64,000 nucleotides of DNA. It comes from Burkholderia sp. SRS-W-2-2016. GTDB lineage: Bacteria > Pseudomonadota > Gammaproteobacteria > Burkholderiales > Burkholderiaceae. The DNA lies in NCBI RefSeq assembly GCF_001931485.1, contig NZ_MSDV01000026.1, positions 186,001-250,000 on the forward strand, in the 5' to 3' direction. A program made the position numbers and the translations under genes. This document shows positions 1-9,117 of this stretch, piece by piece. Under the pieces are notes generated by a model. It did no database searches, was not told where the DNA came from, and saw only the letters and a list, made by a program, of their open reading frames with translations. Each line of letters opens with the position of its first letter. The first letter of the stretch is position 1.

Positions 1-522
1 CGGGCGCCGCGCCGGATCGATCAGGTCGACGAACGAAGTCGGATCGATCGAAACGTAGTGGCCGTCGTGGCCGATCAGGATGTCCTTGCGCGCGTCGCTC
101 AGCGGACTCTGACGCTGGAACCACAGGAAATAGCCGTCGGTGCCGCGGAAATCCGGCGGCGGCAGGCCCAGCTCGCTCGGCTCGGTGCCGGTCAGCAGCG
201 GCGAGCACAGGTAGTAGCCGTTCGCATAGGCGCCGGCGTCCTGCACATAGCGGTAGTTGTAGATGACGCGGGCGGTCTGTTCGAGGTTCTCCGGCGAACA
301 GGGCATGCCGGGCTCGCGGTTCAGATCGGCCAGCGCGGTGAGCACCTGATAGGCGACCATCTCCGCGCGGATCGTGGCTTTTTCGGCGAGGTCGCGAAGT
401 TCGACCCGGTCGCGCCGTTCGACCTCGCGGTGCGCGACGTAGAGACTCGTGAGCACCGGGCCGATGGTCGCGACGCACCCGAGGGCTATCGAAGCGGAAA
501 TCAGCGTGATGCGCTTGATCAT
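1..522 (-). CDS. CSS-motif membrane protein, probable EAL c-di-GMP phosphodiesterase (N-terminal part; runs off left edge)
   Basis: An open frame starts with ATG at 522 and stays open to base 1, giving 174 residues of a longer protein. The first 30 or so residues form a membrane segment. A periplasmic-looking domain follows with two cysteine-containing motifs, MPCSPENL near residue 75 and YYLCSPLL near residue 105. This pairing is the hallmark of the CSS-motif sensor domain, which in known proteins precedes a second membrane segment and a cytoplasmic EAL domain that hydrolyses cyclic-di-GMP; the cysteine redox state controls activity in the E. coli family members. The EAL domain itself would lie outside the window, so the enzymatic part is inference. 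It is transcribed in the same direction as the upstream tssJ but separated by about 180 bp, and is probably a separate unit. Confidence 0.6.
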   Translation of the reverse strand, partial: MIKRITLISASIALGCVATIGPVLTSLYVAHREVERRDRVELRDLAEKATIRAEMVAYQVLTALADLNREPGMPCSPENLEQTARVIYNYRYVQDAGAYANGYYLCSPLLTGTEPSELGLPPPDFRGTDGYFLWFQRQSPLSDARKDILIGHDGHYVSIDPTSFVDLIDPARRP

Positions 523-605
523 TTCGAAGCCCGTGCACGAGGGTGCGGACGACTGCGAGTGAATGGCGGGTTGCGCGGCGGTGGTTTCGCGGCACGCCGC
601 CCCAT

Positions 606-625
606 ACGTTCGGCATGCCGAACGT
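606..625. promoter_or_regulatory. Perfect 20-bp palindrome upstream of the CSS-motif gene
   Basis: The arms ACGTTCGGCA and TGCCGAACGT are exact reverse complements with no spacer. The site lies 84-103 bp upstream of the CSS-motif gene start and about 80 bp after the tssJ stop codon. No T-run follows on either strand, so an operator is more likely than a terminator. As RNA it could still fold with a CAUG loop. Confidence 0.45.
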
Positions 626-703
626 CAGACGAAAGAATACCCGGGTTTTGTGGAGGTTTTCAATGCAATTGCAACGGCGGCCACGGTAGTGCGTGGAGGC
701 CGG

Positions 704-1384
704 TCAACCCTGCTCACGGGTAACCGATTGAGGCTTTACCGCCGCCGACGACGCCGACGACGCAGCGCTTGCCGGTACCGCCTGCTGCGGAGCGCTCGGT
801 TTGACCGGTTGCGATTTCGCGTCGACCAGCACCAGCTGGTTTCCGATAACTTCGATTTTTACCGGGTCCGTCTTCTTCCACTGCTTCTTCGGGATACTGA
901 GCTTCCATGCGCCGTTCCGGTCGGGTTCGCGGAAGAACGCCACCACGCCGACAAACTCCGCGTCGGGGTCCATCGGTTCGTCGATGCTTGCGCTCGCGTC
1001 GGGACGCAGCACGACGTCTTTGGTTGCCAGCAGATCCGCGTTGAGCAGTTTCAGATCGTTCGACTGCAACTGGGTGTAATTGAGTTGCGCGAAGGTCTTC
1101 TCATCCTTGAGCTGGTAGAACCTCACCACCGTCGACAGCGATTGCCCCTGCGCATCGGTGTTGATCGACGCGCGTCCCTTCAGGTCCACGTTCATCGTTT
1201 TGACCTGGGTCGTGAACGCCCATTTCGCGGCATCGACGGTGCCGTCGCCGACCGCCTGCGCGACACCGCAGCCGGCCAGGGCAACAGCCGACAGGATTGC
1301 GAGTGCGAGGCTGAGGTGATGTGCAACGGGTTTCATGTTTTTATCCATTTCGAGGTAGCCCCCGTTCGTTTTGCTGTTCTTCAT
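704..1384 (-). CDS. tssJ: T6SS outer-membrane lipoprotein TssJ
   Basis: The 226-residue protein has a hydrophobic signal ending in the lipobox LAGC, followed by GVAQAVGDG, then a beta-rich domain of the size and pattern of TssJ (VasD/SciN). TssJ anchors the T6SS membrane complex to the outer membrane and contacts the periplasmic part of TssM. The start at 1384 overlaps the tssG stop as ATGA, which supports translational coupling. The resulting n-region before the hydrophobic core is long, and an internal Met (residue 13 or 17) would give a more typical lipoprotein signal, so the exact start is uncertain. The C-terminus is an Ala/Ser-rich low-complexity tail. It is the last gene of the minus-strand T6SS arm. 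Confidence 0.9.
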   Translation of the reverse strand: MKNSKTNGGYLEMDKNMKPVAHHLSLALAILSAVALAGCGVAQAVGDGTVDAAKWAFTTQVKTMNVDLKGRASINTDAQGQSLSTVVRFYQLKDEKTFAQLNYTQLQSNDLKLLNADLLATKDVVLRPDASASIDEPMDPDAEFVGVVAFFREPDRNGAWKLSIPKKQWKKTDPVKIEVIGNQLVLVDAKSQPVKPSAPQQAVPASAASSASSAAVKPQSVTREQG

Positions 1385-2484
1385 GCGTTTGCTTCCCCTG
1401 CTCCGTTCCAGCGGCCAAGCTGCACGCGCGTGATGCGCGCCGATGCGTCGGCTGCGGATCGGGACGGTGCTTGCAGTTGGGCGGTAAAACCCAGATTGGT
1501 CTGGCGCGGCTCCAGCGTGGGTCTGGGCATCAACTCCGCTCGCACATGCATTTCGAGGTCCGCTTCGCTCTCGTAGCCGAGATAGAAACGCAGCAGCGTC
1601 ATGATCTCGCGATGCGTGGGCTGCCCCGGCACCAGCGACAACACGGTTTCGCGCGAGACCGGCGTGATCACCACGCGGACCACGTTCGCGCGGTCATAAA
1701 AGCCGCGGCCGAGCAGGCACTGTTCGCCGAGCGCGGCCGGTTCGAAATCCGTAACTTCCCGCCAGACCGGATGGAATTCCTCGACCGTGATCGCGGCGTC
1801 CGGTACCGCGTGCCGCAACACGCCGGCGAGGCCTTCGGCGGTGCGCGTTTTCTGCATCGCGAGGCCGAGCATCGACAGTAGGCGGCGCTTGTCGGCTACC
1901 TCGGCGAGCCGCTGGCGCGCGCCGGCGGGTTGGTGTTTTGCGCCGGTCGCGGAATGGGCCAGACGTGCGGGCGCGCTGAATCCGAAGCCGGCGAAGCTGA
2001 GCAGATAGCGCGACACCGGATCGGTGCCGTCGCGTCTGAAGCCGACCGGGTACCGGTACTTGCGTGCGACCCGATAGAACTGCGTGATGATGCGGTGATG
2101 GAAGATGTCGAGAAACGCCGCCAGCGGCTCGGCGCCGTCGCGATGCTGCGCAACCTCGTCGATGAAATACGCGGGCATGCGCGCATCGACACCGTAGAGT
2201 CCGAGGAAGGTCGTGACCACCGACGGCGGCCCATAGGGATTATCGATGTCGTATCTGACGGCGTCGATCTCCCGGCCGGGGAAACCCAACTGTGCGCGCG
2301 AGCGGAACCGGACCGGGTCGGTCGAGGGCGAATCGGTTGTACCCAGCGACGGCGTGTCCGGAGCGGCCAATTCGAGCAGTTCGCAGAAGCGGATGAAGTT
2401 CATCCGCGTCGCCTGATCGAATAGCGCGGGCAGTAAGGGCGTAGGGTTCGCCGGTGCAGCGGCGCGCCTCGTATATGCGTTCAA
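1381..2484 (-). CDS. tssG: T6SS baseplate subunit TssG
   Basis: The 367-residue protein matches TssG (VasB/ImpH) in length and in its recognisable segments: an N-terminal region ending in FIRFCELLELAAPD, then the RFRSRAQLGFPGREID motif, and the VVTTFLGLYGVDARMPAYF block. With TssF, TssE and TssK it forms the wedge of the T6SS baseplate in the cytoplasm. Its start overlaps the tssF stop by four bases (ATGA) and its stop overlaps the tssJ start the same way, so F-G-J are a tightly coupled translational unit. Confidence 0.93.
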   Translation of the reverse strand: MNAYTRRAAAPANPTPLLPALFDQATRMNFIRFCELLELAAPDTPSLGTTDSPSTDPVRFRSRAQLGFPGREIDAVRYDIDNPYGPPSVVTTFLGLYGVDARMPAYFIDEVAQHRDGAEPLAAFLDIFHHRIITQFYRVARKYRYPVGFRRDGTDPVSRYLLSFAGFGFSAPARLAHSATGAKHQPAGARQRLAEVADKRRLLSMLGLAMQKTRTAEGLAGVLRHAVPDAAITVEEFHPVWREVTDFEPAALGEQCLLGRGFYDRANVVRVVITPVSRETVLSLVPGQPTHREIMTLLRFYLGYESEADLEMHVRAELMPRPTLEPRQTNLGFTAQLQAPSRSAADASARITRVQLGRWNGAGEANA

Positions 2485-4280
2485 AACGGCGCTCCTTCGC
2501 CCTTCGTTTCAGGCCATTCGATACGGCGTCCGGTCGGCTGCGCGACGAGCACGAGCTTCGTATAGAGATTCAACGTCGCGTAGAGGCCGATGAAACGGTT
2601 GAGCATGCTGCCGAAGAGTTCGATGTCGCCATCGCCGGCGAAGCGGCCCGAGTCGAGCGTCACCGTGATTTCCACGCCGCGCATCAGTCCGCCCTTCACG
2701 AGCTTGCTGAGCGGCCGATGCCGCACATCGGTAATCGCATTGATGCGCCGGCTGTTGAGCTCACCATCGGTCCAGTCGTAAAGCGCGAGCGAACCGCGCA
2801 GGATTTCCGCGTCGAGCAGCGACAGGTAGTTCGGCGCGAGATGCGAGAGGACGCGCCAGTGGTAGCGGTCCCCTGTCGGCGGATAGACCGGCAGCGTCGG
2901 CGCGGTGAGATTGCGGACCGCGCCGATGTTGGTGAAGCCGCCGCGCATCCGCGTAATGCCCGCTTCGCGCAGCGCCTTGCGCGGCAGCATCCCGTTGGTG
3001 CCGGTCACCGATAGCGTCAGCGTTTCGGTGGGCAACGTGTTCGCCTGCTCCCATGCATGGCCGCCGAGCACGATCCACGTATCGAACCGACCGGACGGCC
3101 CCCGCCGCATGCGGGTGTGGTAGTAGCGCTCGGGCATGTCGTGGCGCAGCATGCCGCCGCGATGTTTGAATGCGGCGAACGGCACGTATTCGAAGCGCCG
3201 GCCGCGCTCGAAGTACTCGACGCCATCGACCGAATAGATGTCGATCAGCGAACCCTGCTCGGCCCGCGCTCGCACGCGATACTCAGTTTCGTGCTGCGTG
3301 ACCGTCACAGGATCGGCCCCGACCGTGAAGAGGTTGATGACCGGCGTGCAATAGAGACGCACGTTGTCCGCGGTGAAGCGCATGTCGTCCGGATACGGCC
3401 GTTCGAGCACGACCTCGACGTCGACCGATGTGGCCGACGCGGGGAGCGCCTGCAGATCGAGTCCGAACAGATCGACGAACATGAACTTCTCGGGGAACGT
3501 GAAGTATTCGAGTAGCAGCTGGTAGCCGCCGAACGCGTTATCGGCTTTCGGCCACAAGCGTTCCTCGGCGGCGAAACCGGCTGGTGCGAGGCGCAGGCCT
3601 GGCATCGCGACCGGTGCACCTGGGCGGTCTTCGGGCCAGCCCGGTACACGTACCTGCATCGCTACGGGCTTTGCGGTGAGTGCGGCGTAGAGGGAGAGCG
3701 CGACTGGACGATCCGCATTCAGGTATAGGCGCAGACGCGGCACCTGAAGCCGTGTGCGTTCGGTTTGCGTCTGGATGTCGAGACGCAAACGGATCACGGA
3801 GCGTCCGTCCTCGCGCGCATAGACGCCGGCCTCGCTCAGCACGAGCGGGTACATGTCGACCGCCTGGGTCGTGCGGTACACGCACTCGGTTGTGACGTTG
3901 CCCTCGCCGACCGGGTCTGAGGTCGCCTCAAGACCAGCTTCGAGTGTTTCGTGCTTCTGCAGCGCGCCCTGTTCGGGAATGAGTTCGAGGATCGCGAGCG
4001 ATGGGATCATCCGCAAATAGTGCGGCCACAGCATGCTGACGAGACCTTCGGTGAGTTCGGGCAACTCGTCATCGAGCTTGTGGCGCAGACGCCCCATCAG
4101 GAAAGCAAAGCCTTCGAACAGGCGCTCGATGTGCGGATCACGCTCGCCCACGCGATCGAGGTCCAGTTCACGCGCGCGATCGGGAAACGCCTGCGCGAAC
4201 TCCTTGCCGGCCTCGCGCAGGTAGCGCATTTCTGCCTCGTAATAGCGCAGGATCTCGTTATCTCGGGTGGGGTCTGTCAT
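2481..4280 (-). CDS. tssF: T6SS baseplate subunit TssF
   Basis: The 599-residue protein begins with the typical TssF start: ILRYYEAEMRYLREAGKEFA, a long acidic helix, and then GRLRHKLDDELPELTEGLVSMLWPHYLRMIPS. Length and order match TssF (VasA/ImpG). Two TssF copies and one TssG form each wedge of the baseplate that docks the contractile tail on the membrane complex. It lies 69 bp downstream of tssM and is coupled to tssG. No anomaly is seen. Confidence 0.95.
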   Translation of the reverse strand: MTDPTRDNEILRYYEAEMRYLREAGKEFAQAFPDRARELDLDRVGERDPHIERLFEGFAFLMGRLRHKLDDELPELTEGLVSMLWPHYLRMIPSLAILELIPEQGALQKHETLEAGLEATSDPVGEGNVTTECVYRTTQAVDMYPLVLSEAGVYAREDGRSVIRLRLDIQTQTERTRLQVPRLRLYLNADRPVALSLYAALTAKPVAMQVRVPGWPEDRPGAPVAMPGLRLAPAGFAAEERLWPKADNAFGGYQLLLEYFTFPEKFMFVDLFGLDLQALPASATSVDVEVVLERPYPDDMRFTADNVRLYCTPVINLFTVGADPVTVTQHETEYRVRARAEQGSLIDIYSVDGVEYFERGRRFEYVPFAAFKHRGGMLRHDMPERYYHTRMRRGPSGRFDTWIVLGGHAWEQANTLPTETLTLSVTGTNGMLPRKALREAGITRMRGGFTNIGAVRNLTAPTLPVYPPTGDRYHWRVLSHLAPNYLSLLDAEILRGSLALYDWTDGELNSRRINAITDVRHRPLSKLVKGGLMRGVEITVTLDSGRFAGDGDIELFGSMLNRFIGLYATLNLYTKLVLVAQPTGRRIEWPETKGEGAPF

Positions 4281-4349
4281 GGTACGGATTCTTTGTCTGG
4301 CTATGCGTCACGCTTTTCGACAACCGCTTTTGCGGGTCGCGCGAATCGA

Positions 4350-7300
4350 TCATTGCGGTACTTGCCCTTGCGGAATGGGCATGAACGCGTGCTTTGCGGC
4401 GGCCAACGCTGCTTTAGGCAACGGCGGCGGGCCGCTTACTTTGGGCGCTTTCGCGCCGGGCACGGCGGGCTCGATAAAGATGCGCGTGGGCAACGTGAAA
4501 CCTCTGAGCGCGAGCAGTTCCAGCGGACCCTTGCCCACGTCGGTGCGCATCAGGTAGCGCAATGGACGGGTCATGTTCGACGGTGCCGGCGCGCGCGGCG
4601 CCTGTGCTGTCAGTGTCGCCGCGTCTTCCGCTTCGTCCGTCTGCTTCGGAGCGGCCTTGATATCCGCGTTGTCAGGACGGGCCAGCCATGTCAACTGATA
4701 CGTCGCGCTATCGACCGGTTCGACGCTGGCGTGCTCGAGCATGCGCACGAGTGCCCATCGGCCGCTGTATTCGAACGTGCTGTTGGTGCCCGCCGAATCC
4801 GTTTGCCACTCGATGCGTGTGCCGGCGCTTTGCGGATCGCTCGATGGCCACGTCATCGTGTGCCACGTTTGCAGCTGGTTGTAGTAGTGCAATGTCTGGG
4901 CGTCGAGGGTGAGCAGCGTATCGGTGATGCCCGGCGTCGGCACCGGCTTGAGCGCGAACGTGTATTGCGGCTCGCCCTGCGCGAGCAGGTGACCGGCGAT
5001 CTGCTGCAGCGTGTTGATCGCTTTGAGGAATTGCGGATCGAAAGCACGCGTCATGCTGCCCGCGCCCGTACCACCCGACGCCGCTACCCACTGATCGCCC
5101 TGCAACTGCAATGCGCCGGCAAGCTGGGTGGACAGGAAGGTGGTGATCAGGCCGCCCTGCGGACGCACGAAGCGTGCGAACTCGGGCAGCGACGCATCGT
5201 TGGCAGTGCTCGCGAATGGATAGCGTCCGGCGAACGAACGGTTCCATGCGGCGACGATCGTCTGGCGCCATGCATCGTTCAGGCTTGCTTTTGCCGGGCG
5301 GAGAACCGTCTGCGTGGCCTGCTCGATCGGCTGCACGAACAACGCGTTGCCCATGCCGGCCCATTGTTCGCCGAGGCTTGCGGCGACGAGCTGCGCGTAG
5401 GCTAGCGTGTCGGAGAGCTCCGAGCCCTTGCCCTGGAAGAGTGTTTGGGCGATCTGGCGCGCCTGGTCGTCGGGGTCGGCGCTGTCGCTGATCTGCTGCA
5501 GCTTCAGTCGCAGTGTCGTCACGCGCTCCGTGAAGCGCTCCATGCTTACGTCGCTGCCGGCCGCGGGTGCCGGGTTGCCGCTGTTCGCCACGCCGACCAG
5601 TTTGAGCACGGGTCCGAAGGTGGCATCGAGCGGTCCGGCCGGTGCGGTCTGGGCCGTTTGCGGGCCGTCGTCTTTCCTGCCGAGCAGGTTCTGCGCCTTC
5701 GTGACCAGCGCATCCGAAAGCGACGCCTGCTGGATGCCCGCGCCGCCCTGCCAGGCGAGCGACTTCATCAGCGCGATGAGCGGCGATTGGCGTGCATCGG
5801 CGATGAGCTTGAGCTGACCGACGGCTGCCGGCAACGTCGGCGCGGTTTCGGACCGGATGCTGTTCATGAAATCCTGCCAGCGCTCGGCGTAGTCGGAGAA
5901 ATAATGTGCTCGCAGGGCTGTACGTAGCGCGTCGGGAGGCATTGCCGTGCCGGTCTGTGAGTCTTGTGAGTCTCCTGTGTTGCCTAGCACCCAGTTGCCT
6001 TCTACGCCATTGCGTTGGGCGGCGTCGTCGATTGCTGCTTCGATCGAGCCTTCCCAGGCCTGGCGCGTGAAGACACCGGGGACCGTCGCCGATGTCGAGA
6101 ACAGGCCGCGCGTGTCCGTGCCTGCCGTGAGCGACGCCAGGGTCTGGTCGGGGTACTTGTGGCCTACCGAATCGACGATGCTCTGGTAGATCGTGTCCTC
6201 GGAGTTCTTCACGCCGATGATCGCTAGCAGCGTCTGGCGCGCGTTGCCGACGAGATCCTCGCGCGGTTGGATGCGCCAGTCGGGGTGGGCTCGGAGGTGT
6301 TGGGCCCAGAAGCTCATCAGCTGGGTGGACAGGTCGAGTTTTTCGCCCGGTCGAAGGCCGGTGTCGCGGTTCCAGTGATGCGCGAGCTGCGGCGTCATGA
6401 ACGCGGGATCGGCGCGTTGCGGGTCGGCCATCATCAGGTAGGTCTTCAGCGCCCGCTGGCCGTCCTGCGCCATCTGGCTGGTCTGGTCGTCAATCTGGTC
6501 GGTCGGCATCTGGCCGAGGTCGATGAGCTGGCCTTCGATGTCCTGCTGGACGGGGGCGATCAGGAGCGGTTTTGCGGCTTGCGCGTAGGGGGTCCATAGC
6601 GCGTTTAGCACGGCGCGGTCGTGGTTCAGGCCGAAGCGGGTCAGTAATGGCGTGTGTTCCTGCACGCGTGCCTCGTGCAGGCTGATGCGCTGTTGCAGGC
6701 CGTGCAGCGCGCGTAGGCGGGCGGGGGTGTCGGTTGCGTGGGTCAGCGCTTGCAGCGACTCCTTTGTGAGCATCACTTCGCGGGCGTTGGTCATGCCGGA
6801 GATGAGCATGCCGGTGGTCCATACGGCGATGAGGGCGAGCGCGATGGTCGAGGTGATCGTTACCGGGTTGGTGAAGGTGCGGCGGCCCGGTGTACGGTTC
6901 GCAATCTCTGTCAGGTAGCGCCAGAGCGGCAAACGGGTGTTATCCCACGACGCCGATGTCGATGCCGATCCGCCAGCAATGGCCAGCGGCGCGAAGAACG
7001 CACCACCGACTGGCATCGCACGACGCTGCCAGTCGGAAAGACCGGTAATCCAGCGCGCGAGCGGCGCCGCGCGGGTATCGAGCCGCTTTGAAAGCTCCGA
7101 CGTGTACGCGTCGTCCGGATTGGCGACGAGCTGATACACGCTACGGTCCGCGAGCCGGTCGCGTAGCTCGAACAGCGCCGATTCAACCGCGGACGCATTG
7201 AGCGGACGGCGGAATTCACAGCCGGTGACTGGCGTGTCGAACCGGTGCACAGGATCCGCGCCGGCGATGTCAAGGACAAACACTGGCGCCGACCAGCGCA

Positions 7301-7949
7301 GAATCTCTCTGATCCCGGCAAGGTGTAGACCCCAAAGATTCTTTTCGTTCGGATGGTCAAGCAAGAGGGTTCCGTCATCCAGCACGACTGCGATCGCATC
7401 GAGCGGACGGCTGCAGCGTAGCTTGCGAATCTGACGCAACCACAGTTCATCCAGACGACCGTCGGCGCGCAGGCCGCCCCAGAGCAGCACAGCGTCGTCG
7501 GTCACCAGCGAGCCCTTCGTGGCCAGTTCCGGCATCAACGCGGTCACGGTCGCGGCGTCGCCCGCAACCAGCACCCAAGGTTGTACGTAGGCCCAGCGAA
7601 ACCATCGTTTCTGCTTCAGATGCGACTTCAGGTCCTGCGCCCACAGCACGACCTGCTCTGCACGATTCTTCGCGGCGTTGGCGGTCGCATCCGTTTTCTC
7701 TGCCGGCTGCGCACCCTGCTCTTTCGATGTCTGCTGGATCGTGTCGCGTTTCTGCCGGCGTCGCTGAATAACAAAACCGATCCCGGCGATGGCGAAGAGT
7801 CCAGCAGGAATAAGAAAGTTCTGATAGCGGGTAATCCACCCGACCAGATACTTTGAGTCCACGGTAAAGAAGAGAAACCACGCGACTATTGCAATGAGCG
7901 CGGCAATGATCAGAACCCGTCCCACGATACGTTTTTTTTCGCTCTTCAA
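4350..7949 (-). CDS. tssM: T6SS inner-membrane protein TssM (IcmF/VasK family), no canonical Walker A
   Basis: I chose a TTG start at 7949. It overlaps the stop of the upstream gene as TTGA and has AAGGAAA about 8 bases upstream; the frame also stays open to a GTG at 7988. The 1199-residue product has two membrane segments near residues 9-28 and 43-60, a cytoplasmic domain, a third membrane segment near 355-378, and a long periplasmic part. Its C-terminus carries the VasK-type blocks (WALVRMLEHA, TYQLTW, GPLELLALRGFTLPTRIF). TssM forms the membrane complex with TssJ and TssL. The segment where many family members have a GxxGxGKS/T loop reads PWVLVAGDAATVTALM here, with no GK(S/T), so nucleotide binding is doubtful. 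Confidence 0.93.
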   Translation of the reverse strand: MKSEKKRIVGRVLIIAALIAIVAWFLFFTVDSKYLVGWITRYQNFLIPAGLFAIAGIGFVIQRRRQKRDTIQQTSKEQGAQPAEKTDATANAAKNRAEQVVLWAQDLKSHLKQKRWFRWAYVQPWVLVAGDAATVTALMPELATKGSLVTDDAVLLWGGLRADGRLDELWLRQIRKLRCSRPLDAIAVVLDDGTLLLDHPNEKNLWGLHLAGIREILRWSAPVFVLDIAGADPVHRFDTPVTGCEFRRPLNASAVESALFELRDRLADRSVYQLVANPDDAYTSELSKRLDTRAAPLARWITGLSDWQRRAMPVGGAFFAPLAIAGGSASTSASWDNTRLPLWRYLTEIANRTPGRRTFTNPVTITSTIALALIAVWTTGMLISGMTNAREVMLTKESLQALTHATDTPARLRALHGLQQRISLHEARVQEHTPLLTRFGLNHDRAVLNALWTPYAQAAKPLLIAPVQQDIEGQLIDLGQMPTDQIDDQTSQMAQDGQRALKTYLMMADPQRADPAFMTPQLAHHWNRDTGLRPGEKLDLSTQLMSFWAQHLRAHPDWRIQPREDLVGNARQTLLAIIGVKNSEDTIYQSIVDSVGHKYPDQTLASLTAGTDTRGLFSTSATVPGVFTRQAWEGSIEAAIDDAAQRNGVEGNWVLGNTGDSQDSQTGTAMPPDALRTALRAHYFSDYAERWQDFMNSIRSETAPTLPAAVGQLKLIADARQSPLIALMKSLAWQGGAGIQQASLSDALVTKAQNLLGRKDDGPQTAQTAPAGPLDATFGPVLKLVGVANSGNPAPAAGSDVSMERFTERVTTLRLKLQQISDSADPDDQARQIAQTLFQGKGSELSDTLAYAQLVAASLGEQWAGMGNALFVQPIEQATQTVLRPAKASLNDAWRQTIVAAWNRSFAGRYPFASTANDASLPEFARFVRPQGGLITTFLSTQLAGALQLQGDQWVAASGGTGAGSMTRAFDPQFLKAINTLQQIAGHLLAQGEPQYTFALKPVPTPGITDTLLTLDAQTLHYYNQLQTWHTMTWPSSDPQSAGTRIEWQTDSAGTNSTFEYSGRWALVRMLEHASVEPVDSATYQLTWLARPDNADIKAAPKQTDEAEDAATLTAQAPRAPAPSNMTRPLRYLMRTDVGKGPLELLALRGFTLPTRIFIEPAVPGAKAPKVSGPPPLPKAALAAAKHAFMPIPQGQVPQ

Positions 7950-9103
7950 ACCGTTGTTTCCTTTTGAGGCAGGGGCAAGACCGTGCACAGATGCAGGGAT
8001 TCAGATTCGGGCTCGCGCCAGGCAACCAGTTGCGGGCCGGCTCCGCGCATCGCTTCCATTGCGATCGCGAGGGCGATCCAGCCGCTGGCCGGGCCGGGTA
8101 GTCCCAAGGACTTGTCGAGCAGACGTTCGACTGTGGCGTCCGTCGGATCTTGTGTTAGCGCCGAGCGGATGGCAGTCGACTCGGCCTCTTCGCAGCCGGT
8201 GAACCACGCAAGTGCCAGACGGTCGGGAGGGACCTGGTACTCCTTGATCTGGGTGAGGCCGATTTCTCGCGTGTCGCGTGTGCTAGTCATAGGGCGGAAG
8301 ATGACACCTGCATGCGACGAACCAGGTGCAATGAGAAAGGCCGCAGCTCCTTCGCTGAATCCGTGCTGCTCTTCTCCGTCTCGCCACAGTTGCGCGGCGA
8401 TCACAAGCCGCATGGCTGGATCGACCGTGTCCGTCTGCCGCGTAATCCAATCAACACCGCCTTCTGCCGATTGGGCTTCGACGTGAAATATCGTCCCTGG
8501 AGCGAAAGCGGAAAAAGTGCGCATTACCTGATTAGTCCAGGCGTCCTCCTGTCCAAGCGACGAATCGTCCAGCATCAGCGTAACCAGCACCTCTTTGCGA
8601 AGCCGGAGCTTGTCGGCAAAGCGCCGTGCAACCAGATGCAAGAGGCGTGTGCGCCGAAACGCTGTCCCACGGTTCTTCGTCCAGTCATACATCACGCTGC
8701 GGTCGCTGTTCGTGGGCAAGTCGGTTGCTGCCCCGGCGAAACTGGCAATTTCGTCTGTGGCAGCAGGAAAGGCAGCTACATCGATGACGCACAAATCGCG
8801 GCGTGTCCATTCACGCCACATCCCTCGAAGCCGGTGCTGCTCCTTTTCGGATTCCTCTGCGTCAGTCTGATCATCTTCCCACTGGTCCAGCTTTGCACCA
8901 AACACGAACGCGCAGGCCACCAGCGGCGCACCAATGAGCGTGGCCCAGAACTGTAACGTCTGTGTCGACTTGCCGTGAGGCCATAGCAGCAACACCGCCC
9001 CCACTGCTCCAGCAGCAATGACGGAGAGCGTCGGAAGCCACAGCCGCCACGCGATCGGCTTGGGGTATTCGATTTTTGTGAAAACTGGAATAGGCCAGGA
9101 CAT
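7946..9103 (-). CDS. T6SS-locus membrane protein of unknown function
   Basis: The 385-residue protein starts with two hydrophobic segments, roughly residues 18-42 and 50-70, followed by a charged linker and a large soluble domain of about 300 residues with no motif I recognise. It sits directly upstream of tssM with overlapping stop and start codons, so co-translation with tssM is likely, and it may act with the membrane complex. Residues just after the linker (DLCVIDVAAFPAATDE) are nearly repeated in the small exported protein at 10008-10253. The codon use is intermediate between the GC-rich T6SS genes and the AT-richer island. I cannot assign a function. Confidence 0.8.
   Translation of the reverse strand: MSWPIPVFTKIEYPKPIAWRLWLPTLSVIAAGAVGAVLLLWPHGKSTQTLQFWATLIGAPLVACAFVFGAKLDQWEDDQTDAEESEKEQHRLRGMWREWTRRDLCVIDVAAFPAATDEIASFAGAATDLPTNSDRSVMYDWTKNRGTAFRRTRLLHLVARRFADKLRLRKEVLVTLMLDDSSLGQEDAWTNQVMRTFSAFAPGTIFHVEAQSAEGGVDWITRQTDTVDPAMRLVIAAQLWRDGEEQHGFSEGAAAFLIAPGSSHAGVIFRPMTSTRDTREIGLTQIKEYQVPPDRLALAWFTGCEEAESTAIRSALTQDPTDATVERLLDKSLGLPGPASGWIALAIAMEAMRGAGPQLVAWREPESESLHLCTVLPLPQKETTV
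8751..8799 (-). repeat. 49-bp segment repeated at 10072-10120
   Basis: This copy lies inside the 385-residue membrane-protein gene. It matches 10072-10120 at 47 of 49 positions, in the same orientation and coding frame, encoding CVIDVAA(F/L)PAATDE. Both mismatches fall in the GGAAAGG versus GGGAGGG part. Confidence 0.85.
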
Positions 9104-9117
9104 CGGGGATTTTTTAA

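Noticed and set aside
4350..5405. Plus-strand frames of up to 484 codons over tssF and tssM.
   Set aside because: They are antisense to T6SS genes with clear family motifs.
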